Source: Bacillota bacterium
GTDB lineage: Bacteria > Bacillota > Clostridia > Acetivibrionales > DSM-2933
DNA: 49,423 nt
Assembly: GCA_023430975.1 (NCBI GenBank)
Contig: JAEYYB010000023.1
Location: 1 to 49,423 of the forward strand
Reading direction: 5' to 3'
Shown in pieces: positions 42,932 through 49,423 of the stretch. The position numbers were made by a program, and so were the translations under genes. Each line of letters begins with the position of its first letter. The stretch's first letter is position 1. The notes below the pieces were generated by a model, which ran no database searches, was not told where the DNA came from, and saw nothing but the letters and a program-made list of their open reading frames with translations.

Positions 42932-43081
42932 GGAATGACTAAAACATAGCTTCCATACTTATAGAGGAAGCTAAGGCATGATTGAAATATTACTTCCTGT
43001 TTTGAGAGTGCGTTAACGAGTTAAGCCAAATTATACAGGAAAGTTATATTTTCAACATGCCTAACAAATTTTAGTCATTCC
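42932..43081. repeat. Nested palindrome with family C core between infB and rbfA
   Basis: Outer arms GGAATGACTAAAA / TTTTAGTCATTCC enclose a small hairpin TAGCTTCC/GGAAGCTA (42947-42973) and a family C element, GGCATGATTG... (42975) to ...ACATGCC (43062), with ATTACTTCCTG/CAGGAAAGTTAT arms. Confidence 0.85.
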
Positions 43082-43105
43082 AAATAATCTTATTTTACTA
43101 TACTT

Positions 43106-46100
43106 TTATCTTGCCACTTCTTCCATTATATATGCCTCAATAACATCAGTTTCTTTCAGATCATTAAATTTCTCAAAGGACATACCACATTCAAAGCCTT
43201 GCATAACTTCCTTGGCATCATCCTTGAACCTCTTTAATGAAGCAAGTTTGCCTTCAAAGGCAACTATTCCATCCCTAATTATCCTTACTTCAGAGTTTCT
43301 AGTAAATTTACCGTCAGTCACATAGCATCCTGCAATTGTACCTATGCCAGAAACTTTGAATATCTGCCTTATTTCAGCATGCCCCTGGATTACTTCCTTG
43401 AATGTAGGCTCAAGCATACCCTTCATGGCAGCCTTAATGTCCTCAATCGCATTGTAAATAACCCTGTACAATCTTAGATCAACGCCCTCGTCCTTTGCCT
43501 TCTCAGCAACATTAGTACCGGGCCTTACATTAAATCCTATTATTATAGCATTTGAAACCTGGGCCAGGGTCACGTCAGACTCGGAAATTGCTCCAACTCC
43601 TCCATGTATTATCCTTACCCTTACTTCTTCATCACTAAGCTTTTCAAGAGACTGCTTAACAGCCTCTACAGAACCCTGCACGTCAGCTTTAACTATTATG
43701 TTAAGGTCTTTTACCTTACCTTCTTTAATCTGGCTGAAGAGATCTTCCAATGTTACCTTTGCACTTGACTTAAGATGCTGCTCTCTGATTTTTAGCTTTC
43801 TCTTTTCAGCAAGCTGTTTTGCAACTTTCTCATCAGTTATGGCATAGAATGTCTCTCCAGCTTCTGGTACCTCAGGTAATCCCAGTATCTCAACAGGTGT
43901 TGAAGGACCTGCCTTTTTAATATGGTTACCCTTATCGTCCACCATAGCTCTTATTCTACCTACTGTAGTACCTGTAACAATTGAATCGCCAAGCTGCAAA
44001 GTACCTCTTTGTACAAGCATAGTAGCCGTAGGACCCCTATCCTTATCAAGCTTTGCTTCTATTACAGTACCTTTTGCCTGCCTGTTAGGATCGGCTTTAA
44101 GCTCTAACATATCTGCAGTAAGAAGAACCATTTCCAATAGTCCGTCTATATTTTCTCTCTTCTTGGCAGATACATTTACACATATAACGTCTCCGCCCCA
44201 TTCCTCTGAAACAAGACCGTATTCAGTCAATTCCTGCTTAACTCTCTCAGGGTTTGCACCAGGCTTATCTATCTTGTTTACAGCAACTATTATTGATACA
44301 TTAGCAGCCTTCGCATGGTTTATTGCTTCAACCGTCTGAGGCATTACACCGTCATCGGCAGCAACCACCAATATAGCTATATCTGTAACCTGTGCACCTC
44401 TTGCTCTCATGGCAGTAAATGCCTCATGGCCGGGAGTATCAAGGAATGTAATATTCCTGTTATTTATTTTTACCGAGTAAGCACCAATATGCTGTGTTAT
44501 TCCTCCTGCTTCGCCTTTAACAACGTCAGCTTCTCTGATAGCATCCAAAAGTGATGTTTTACCATGGTCAACGTGACCCATAACAACAACAACCGGCGGT
44601 CTTGGTTCTAAATTTGCAGCATCATCTGTTTCTGAATCATCAAAGAGAATTTCCTCTTCACTAACTTCTACTTCTTTCTCAGCCTTAATACCAAATTCCT
44701 CAGCTACTATAGCAGCAGTATCAAAGTCCAACTCATGGTTTAATGTTGCCATAACCCCAAGTGCCATAAGCTTTTTAATTACTTCTGTCGCTGTCTTTTT
44801 AAGAGTCTCTGCCAAATCTTTAACTGTAACACTCTCTCTGATTTTTACCTGAGTAAGAACAGCTTTAGGCGGTATATGCTTGTTTTCCGTTGAACCCCTT
44901 CCATCTTTTCTTTGCCTGGAAGACTTCTTAGTCCTTTTAAAATCATCAGTGTCATAGAATTCCTGTAATATGAAATCCTCTGATAAAACCTCAGAAATAC
45001 CCTTCTTTTCAGTGAGTTTAACAGTACTTGGCTTAAATCTCTCATTTTTATTAACATGAAGCTTCGCAGTGTCCTTCTTTTGATCTCTTTTTACGTCCTT
45101 ATCATTATCCTTACTTGAAAACTCACGTTTTAATTCGTTCTTGGCAGAGGATAATTCTTCTTTTTGGACAGCTGTCAAATCAGCCTTCGGAATTTCAGGG
45201 AATTGCCTGTTACCATCATTGGACCTGTTAAATGGTCTGCTACCATCATTGGGCCTGTTAAATGGTCTGTTACCATCATTAGGTCTGTTAAATGGCCTGT
45301 TACCCTGTCTATTATTATTATTGTTATTATTATTGTTATTATTATTGTTATTATAATTATTTCTGTTGTCGTTTTGTCTGTTGTCATTCTGTCTGAAATA
45401 TGGCCTGTCATTCTGCCTGTTTCCAGATCTGTCAGCTGTATTCCTGTTGTCACCCGTACCAGCAGCCGTATTTCTGTCATTATTACTATTTGTATTTGCG
45501 TTCCTGTCATATGGCCTGTTGTTATACGGCCTATCATTTTGCCTGTTGAAATTTCTGTTGTCGGATCTATTGTCATTTCTGTTATCGGACCTGAAGTTCC
45601 TATTTTGGTTTTGATTTTGATTTTGGTTATGATGCCCATCTGTTCTATTAAATGATGTCTGACCCTGTCTTCTATCAGTATTCGTGTTATTAACAGGCCT
45701 TTCCCTAACCTCTTGATTTTTAGCTTCAGGCTTACTACCCGACTGTCGGTCTAAAATGGCATTTTGCTTAACTCCTGTTCTTCCATCCTGCATATTATTA
45801 GCAGTTTCATGAACATTCATATCAGGCAAAACTTTAACTTCCACCTCAACTTTTTCTGCTTCATTAGAATTACTTTTCTCGACTATACTACTCACCCCAT
45901 CATTACCAGACTGTTTTTCAATGCTCTTTGTTTCAATATTTTTATTTTCAGGCGATATGTCTTCGTTTTGGTTTATCATAGGACTTTTTTCAGTCGAGGT
46001 ACTTTCAACAGGCTTTGAAGAAACCTTTGGCTCCTGTATTAAGTTACTTCTATCATCCTGCTTTATACTCTGCTTTAAATTATCGCTCTTATCGTTTTCA

Positions 46101-46645
46101 ACATAATGGTTATTTTTAAAGCTTTGGTTCTTTACATAATCAGAACTTGTATTTCTGACAAATCCTGCTCTTAGCCCTGAATTTGCCTCTGCAGTCCTAA
46201 CAATAGATGATCTTTGATTTCTCGTATCCTTGTTGGACTCCCTAGGTGCATTTGCCTTAACAGTATTCGGTGTTGATACAACCTTCTCATTCACTGTCTC
46301 ATGGCTTGTGTCGATAATTATTTCAGTCTTTCTGATTATTCTAGGTGCCTGTTTGGCAGCCTTCTTTGATTTATCTTTTAAGTCCGCACCTGCCGCATAA
46401 GGGACAGGGCTTGAATTTAATATAGGGTTTGAAGCGTGTGCTGTCTTCTTCTCTTCTACTTCTACTTTCTTTGTCTTATCCTGCTTAATAATTCCTATAT
46501 GGTTATATAAAGCTTCAATCTCCTCATCACTTAAAAGGCTCATATGGTTCTTTACATGTATATCGATTTCTGCTAACTTTTCAGTAAGTCTCTTGCTTGT
46601 TGTATTGAGTTCTTTCGCCAGCTCATATACTCTGACTTTTTCCAA
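43106..46645 (-). CDS. infB: InfB, translation initiation factor IF-2 with very long N-terminal region
   Basis: 1179 aa from a TTG at 46645 (reading EKVRVYELAKELNTTSKRL), with GGGGGTGA 7 nt upstream; this overlaps the L7Ae gene by 23 nt. IF-2 is the GTPase that brings initiator tRNA to the ribosome. IF2_N domains occur at the N-terminus and just before the G domain (ESVTVKDLAETLKKTATEVI). The G domain has GHVDHGKTSLLDAI at about 680, DTPGHEAF and NKIDKPGANP. The C-terminal domains are complete. About 680 residues precede the G domain, far more than in B. subtilis. This part is Asn/Arg/Gln/Gly-rich low complexity with a poly-Asn tract (45309-45360) and decapeptide repeats like NRPFNRPNDG (about 45193-45300). 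Confidence 0.96.
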   Translation of the reverse strand: MEKVRVYELAKELNTTSKRLTEKLAEIDIHVKNHMSLLSDEEIEALYNHIGIIKQDKTKKVEVEEKKTAHASNPILNSSPVPYAAGADLKDKSKKAAKQAPRIIRKTEIIIDTSHETVNEKVVSTPNTVKANAPRESNKDTRNQRSSIVRTAEANSGLRAGFVRNTSSDYVKNQSFKNNHYVENDKSDNLKQSIKQDDRSNLIQEPKVSSKPVESTSTEKSPMINQNEDISPENKNIETKSIEKQSGNDGVSSIVEKSNSNEAEKVEVEVKVLPDMNVHETANNMQDGRTGVKQNAILDRQSGSKPEAKNQEVRERPVNNTNTDRRQGQTSFNRTDGHHNQNQNQNQNRNFRSDNRNDNRSDNRNFNRQNDRPYNNRPYDRNANTNSNNDRNTAAGTGDNRNTADRSGNRQNDRPYFRQNDNRQNDNRNNYNNNNNNNNNNNNNNRQGNRPFNRPNDGNRPFNRPNDGSRPFNRSNDGNRQFPEIPKADLTAVQKEELSSAKNELKREFSSKDNDKDVKRDQKKDTAKLHVNKNERFKPSTVKLTEKKGISEVLSEDFILQEFYDTDDFKRTKKSSRQRKDGRGSTENKHIPPKAVLTQVKIRESVTVKDLAETLKKTATEVIKKLMALGVMATLNHELDFDTAAIVAEEFGIKAEKEVEVSEEEILFDDSETDDAANLEPRPPVVVVMGHVDHGKTSLLDAIREADVVKGEAGGITQHIGAYSVKINNRNITFLDTPGHEAFTAMRARGAQVTDIAILVVAADDGVMPQTVEAINHAKAANVSIIVAVNKIDKPGANPERVKQELTEYGLVSEEWGGDVICVNVSAKKRENIDGLLEMVLLTADMLELKADPNRQAKGTVIEAKLDKDRGPTATMLVQRGTLQLGDSIVTGTTVGRIRAMVDDKGNHIKKAGPSTPVEILGLPEVPEAGETFYAITDEKVAKQLAEKRKLKIREQHLKSSAKVTLEDLFSQIKEGKVKDLNIIVKADVQGSVEAVKQSLEKLSDEEVRVRIIHGGVGAISESDVTLAQVSNAIIIGFNVRPGTNVAEKAKDEGVDLRLYRVIYNAIEDIKAAMKGMLEPTFKEVIQGHAEIRQIFKVSGIGTIAGCYVTDGKFTRNSEVRIIRDGIVAFEGKLASLKRFKDDAKEVMQGFECGMSFEKFNDLKETDVIEAYIMEEVAR
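45193..45364. repeat. Poly-Asn tract and in-frame 30-bp repeats in infB
   Basis: Plus-strand ATT/GTT triplets at 45309-45360 encode about 14 consecutive Asn, followed by four 30-bp-type units encoding RPFNRPNDGN-like decapeptides. Asn codons alternate AAT and AAC, so it is not a pure trinucleotide run. Confidence 0.9.
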
Positions 46646-46973
46646 TATGCTCACCCCCAAATTCATCAGTATAGCTGTCAATCTTTTCAGCCAACTTCCT
46701 TGCAAATCCTTCATCTACTATCGCAACTACAGAACGGATATTTTTTCCGACATACCTCCCCATAAGTTCCTTAGTACCGAAAAAACGAATTTCCACATTC
46801 CTGTACTTACACTTATCTGTAAATTTCTTTTTTGTATTTAAAGACGCATCTGCCGCCACTACAATAAGCTTAACATTGCTGCTTTTTATAGCTCTTTCAC
46901 AAGCTTCTTCCCCCGATAATAGTTTACCTGCCTTTACGGCTAAACCCATGAATGAGTATACGTTATGAACCAT
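46623..46973 (-). CDS. L7Ae-family ribosomal/K-turn-binding protein (YlxQ-like)
   Basis: 116 aa. L7Ae/L30e-type fold with GLAVKAGKLLSGEEACERAI and KLIVVAADASLNTKKKF. Members bind kink-turn RNA; the YlxQ subgroup is always found in the nusA-infB operon. Its start overlaps the end of rnpM by 11 nt, and its end overlaps infB, consistent with coupled translation. Confidence 0.92.
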   Translation of the reverse strand: MVHNVYSFMGLAVKAGKLLSGEEACERAIKSSNVKLIVVAADASLNTKKKFTDKCKYRNVEIRFFGTKELMGRYVGKNIRSVVAIVDEGFARKLAEKIDSYTDEFGGEHIGKSQSI

Positions 46974-47238
46974 CCAAACCCTCCAATTGATCTTTTAGTT
47001 GATTATAAACTTCTTCACTTATAGCAGCTTCAAATGCTCGTTCTAATTTTTTACCTTTTTTAGCTTTCTCAAAACAAGATAGGCTGTTGCAAATATATGC
47101 CCCTCTTCCCGGCTTTTTTCCTATTGGGTCCAATGATATTTCATTTTCTTTATTTTTAACTACTCTTATGAGCTCTTTTTTAGGCTTCATTTCCTGACAC
47201 CCAATACACATTCGAAGAGGTATTTTTCTTTGCTTCAC
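46963..47238 (-). CDS. rnpM: RnpM (YlxR), RNase P modulator
   Basis: 91 aa. YlxR family with RMCIGCQEMKPKKELIRVV and the GRGAYICNSLSCFEKA motif (DUF448). YlxR has been reported to bind the RNase P RNA and modulate its activity in Bacillus. Located in its usual place between nusA and the L7Ae gene. Confidence 0.93.
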   Translation of the reverse strand: MKQRKIPLRMCIGCQEMKPKKELIRVVKNKENEISLDPIGKKPGRGAYICNSLSCFEKAKKGKKLERAFEAAISEEVYNQLKDQLEGLDGS

Positions 47239-47331
47239 TAATTAATCCCTTTCCCTTCTTATTTGAAATAACATTATTTAAAACAACATTATTTGTAATA
47301 ACATCAACAGATGAAAATTATTCAATTAACA

Positions 47332-48546
47332 TTATTCTTCATTTTCATCATCGTAGTTATCAAACTCTGCAGGCTCGAGTTCTTCATCCTGCTCGTCTTC
47401 CGAATCATCATATACGTTAAAGCCATCCTCAACAGGTTTAAAAAGGTCAAAACGACTGTACTGTTGTTCCTGCACACCATCACTATAATTCAGAAGATGC
47501 TGCTCTATTGTAGCCCTAAGCTGGGATTCGCTCTTTATATCAATTTTCCATCCGGTCATTTTTGCAGCAAGCCTTGCATTCTGTCCTTCCTTTCCAATAG
47601 CCAGTGAAAGCTGGAAGTCCGGAACTGTTACCTTTGCACTTTTCTCGGCTTCGTTTACATCAACCCTTATTACTTTTGCAGGACTTAAACTTGCAGAAAT
47701 AAAAACCTCCGGGTCACTACTCCATTTTATTATATCTATTTTTTCCCCTCTAAGTTCATCAACTATTGCTTGAACCCTTGTACCTTTTTGACCGACACAG
47801 GCACCAACAGGGTCTACATTAGGGTCTTTGGAAAAAACAGCAATTTTTGTTCTTGATCCTGGCTCTCTTGCTATACTTTTAATTTCAACAATTCCCTCAT
47901 GTATCTCAGGAACTTCCAATTCAAAAAGTCTTTTAACAAGACCTGGATGTGTTCTTGAAACTGCAATCTGAGGCCCTTTTGTTGTCTTTTTAACTTCAAG
48001 AATATAGGTTTTAATCCTGTCATTAAATCTATAGTCCTCACCTGGGGTCTGCTCTGTTGAAGCAAGAACAGCCTCAGCTTTTCCCATATCTATTATTACG
48101 TTCTTTCTCTCAAACCTTTGAATTATACCTGTTACGATATCGCTCTCCTTGTTTGAAAATTCATCATATACTATTTCTCTCTCAGCTTCTCTTATCCTTT
48201 GAACAACAACCTGTTTAGCTGTCTGTGCCGCGATCCTGCCAAAATCCTTTGGTGTAACTTCTATTTCAGCTACATCGCCGTCAGTCAGCATCCCATCCAG
48301 CCTCTTTGCTTCATCCAGTGATATCTCCATGCCATCGCTAGCAGGCAACGAGCTTACCCTTTTTAAGGCATATACCTTAACATCACCGGATTCAGCATTA
48401 AATGTAACCTTAACACTCTGTGAAGAACCGAAGTTACGCTTGTATGCAGATATCAAAGCAGCCTCTATGGCTTCAATTAATATATTCTTATTTATTCCTC
48501 TTTCTTTCTCAAGTTGATCCAATGCATGGATTAATTCCGCACTCAT
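47332..48546 (-). CDS. nusA: NusA, transcription termination/antitermination factor
   Basis: 404 aa. N-terminal RNA-polymerase-binding domain (MSAELIHALDQLEKERGIN), S1 domain (about 130-200), two KH domains (DPVGACVGQKGTRVQAIVDEL and LAIGKEGQNARLAAKMTGW), then an acidic tail of about 40 residues (EDEQDEELEPAEF). It regulates pausing and termination. No C-terminal AR repeats, as in other Gram-positives. Confidence 0.97.
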   Translation of the reverse strand: MSAELIHALDQLEKERGINKNILIEAIEAALISAYKRNFGSSQSVKVTFNAESGDVKVYALKRVSSLPASDGMEISLDEAKRLDGMLTDGDVAEIEVTPKDFGRIAAQTAKQVVVQRIREAEREIVYDEFSNKESDIVTGIIQRFERKNVIIDMGKAEAVLASTEQTPGEDYRFNDRIKTYILEVKKTTKGPQIAVSRTHPGLVKRLFELEVPEIHEGIVEIKSIAREPGSRTKIAVFSKDPNVDPVGACVGQKGTRVQAIVDELRGEKIDIIKWSSDPEVFISASLSPAKVIRVDVNEAEKSAKVTVPDFQLSLAIGKEGQNARLAAKMTGWKIDIKSESQLRATIEQHLLNYSDGVQEQQYSRFDLFKPVEDGFNVYDDSEDEQDEELEPAEFDNYDDENEE

Positions 48547-48574
48547 TTATTCCTAAACCTCCCTAAAATAAATC

Positions 48575-49042
48575 TTAAAATTTTATTGTCCTTTTTACAA
48601 CTGCTACCGCTTCCCTGTCGAATTCGAGTGTATCATTGTTTGACCCTATAATAATTGATATCTTACCGTCCAACAATCCGTTTAATTTACCCTCGAAAAT
48701 TTTCTTGCCGTCTATAGGTTGAAAAAGCTTTACTTCTACCTGCTCACCTTTATACTTTATAAAATCCTTATCTCTTTTTAAAGGTCTTTCAATTCCAGGT
48801 GATGATACCTCCAGAAAATAATGCTGGGAAATAGGATCAGTCTTGTCAAGTTCCTCCCCAAGTGCCTCACTTACTAATTGGCAGTCGTCTATTGATATCC
48901 CGCCCTCTTTGTCTATGTAAACTCTGAGGTACCAATTGGCTCCTTCCTTAAGAAACTCTACATCCACCAATTCAAAATGGTTCTTTTCTGTTATCGGTGA
49001 AACCATTTCCGTAACAATATCCTCAATTTTTCGCCTGGCCAT
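48575..49042 (-). CDS. rimP: RimP, 30S ribosome maturation factor
   Basis: 155 aa. Conserved N-terminal domain with HFELVDVEFLKEGANWYLRV, and YFLEVSSPGIERPLKRDKDF followed by the C-terminal Sm-like domain. First gene of the operon; RimP assists 30S assembly. Starts at ATG with GGAGGTAAAT upstream. Confidence 0.96.
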   Translation of the reverse strand: MARRKIEDIVTEMVSPITEKNHFELVDVEFLKEGANWYLRVYIDKEGGISIDDCQLVSEALGEELDKTDPISQHYFLEVSSPGIERPLKRDKDFIKYKGEQVEVKLFQPIDGKKIFEGKLNGLLDGKISIIIGSNNDTLEFDREAVAVVKRTIKF

Positions 49043-49172
49043 ATTTACCTCCGATCTAAATCTATAAAAATTAACACCAAGTGCTATTTTTTAAACATAA
49101 CAAAAGCTAAGGGCATACGCCCCCACAATCATTTTCCAAGTAATTCTCAAAACTTTTCGAAAAACAATGCGA

Positions 49173-49195
49173 AAGAGTGGGATTTTCCCACTCTT
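49173..49195 (-). promoter_or_regulatory. Hairpin in the rimP leader
   Basis: Perfect 10-bp stem AAGAGTGGGA/TCCCACTCTT with a 3-nt loop, 40 nt past the -10 in the minus-strand transcript. The downstream sequence is only partly T-rich, so it is a weak attenuator candidate or a plain stem-loop. Confidence 0.5.
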
Positions 49196-49235
49196 CTCTA
49201 CTTTTTAAAGAAACTTTAAAATTTTGCCCAAGAGT

Positions 49236-49264
49236 ATTATACCACTATTATGTGCATTAAGCAA
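49236..49264 (-). promoter_or_regulatory. Sigma-A promoter of the rimP-nusA-infB operon
   Basis: Minus-strand TTGCTT (49264-49259) and TATAAT (49241-49236) with a 17-bp spacer. It leaves a leader of about 190 nt before the rimP start codon. Confidence 0.75.
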
Positions 49265-49306
49265 CAGATTTATTACAATATTAAAAGGCTTTTTATAAGC
49301 ACTTAA

Positions 49307-49360
49307 TTGCAAAAGTAAAATCCACCCCAATTTTTGTTCAAGTGGAATTTACTTTTGCAA
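49307..49360. repeat. 19-bp near-perfect inverted repeat
   Basis: TTGCAAAAGTAAAATCCAC (49307-49325) pairs with GTGGAATTTACTTTTGCAA (49342-49360) with a single mismatch and a 16-nt loop. It may be a terminator of a gene beyond the window edge or another repeat family. Confidence 0.75.
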
Positions 49361-49423
49361 ATACAAGATAACGTTCAGAGTAGATTTCACCTTTGCAAAC
49401 TCCTGTGGTAAAAGAATGTGGTT

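Larger units (their letters stand above)
49043..49423. other. Leader and upstream region of the rimP operon
   Basis: No gene in the last 381 bp of the window. It holds a leader hairpin (49173-49195), the operon promoter (49236-49264) and a long inverted repeat (49307-49360). Confidence 0.75.

Noticed and set aside
45175..45639. Long frames on both strands within infB low-complexity region
   Set aside because: They are shadows of the repetitive Asn/Arg-rich infB segment; composition is repeat-driven and no ribosome site or family is seen.

Overview
The window looks like an AT-rich, low-GC Gram-positive chromosome from the Clostridia, most likely a cellulolytic, mesophilic member of the Acetivibrio / Pseudobacteroides / Ruminiclostridium group. 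The reasons are a SigI/RsgI pair whose RsgI carries carbohydrate-associated PA14 domains, a SpoVD-type PBP with PASTA domains, a meso-DAP-type MurE, and clostridial gene orders. The species assignment is inference.

Layout. (1) 1-4300: a tRNA-Lys followed by small minus-strand accessory genes: an AgrB-like peptidase without a visible AgrD, a stand-alone WYL-like protein, and several short proteins I do not recognise. (2) 4352-7862: a DNA-repair pair, mrfB (exonuclease) and mrfA (helicase). (3) 7863-15730: a sigma-I island. Two tandem plus-strand genes each encode, in one polypeptide, a SigI-like sigma factor, an RsgI_N anti-sigma domain, one transmembrane helix, a Pro/Thr-rich linker and an Ig-like (ChiA_N-like) extracellular domain. 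Convergent to them is a canonical sigI-rsgI operon whose RsgI ends in two PA14 domains. Divergent from sigI is an unknown 188-aa gene with a sigma-I-like promoter candidate upstream. (4) 15780-27946: a division/cell-wall (dcw) cluster on the minus strand, mraZ-rsmH-ftsL-spoVD-murE-murF-mraY-ftsW/spoVE-murG, ending in a murA cut off just after its catalytic Cys loop, next to the sigma-I island. (5) 28256-33056: rodA, lgt and two M16 peptidase-like genes. (6) 33408-38075: hydrogenase-maturation genes hypF-hypC-hypD-hypE. (7) 38639-39679: a LacI-family regulator. (8) 39681-49042: the rimP-nusA-rnpM-L7Ae-infB-rbfA-nrnA-truB-ribF translation operon, with a good sigma-A promoter at its head.

Three families of roughly 100-bp imperfect palindromes (called A, B and C here) occupy many of the intergenic gaps. 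Each plus-strand gene of the sigma-I island is followed within 16-38 bp by a family A element. In the dcw and translation operons, elements sit between co-directional genes, and the edges of some supply stop codons (murG, murE).

The strongest candidate for an undescribed system is the pair of SigI-RsgI fusion proteins. Sigma factor, cognate-type anti-sigma domain, membrane anchor and extracellular sensor are one chain. The conserved extracellular domain that carries the self-cleaving Asn-Pro bond in ordinary RsgI (present in the neighbouring RsgI) is missing. Their DNA-binding segments have also diverged from the neighbouring SigI, so they may be tethered latent sigma factors, or decoys/sensors that no longer transcribe.
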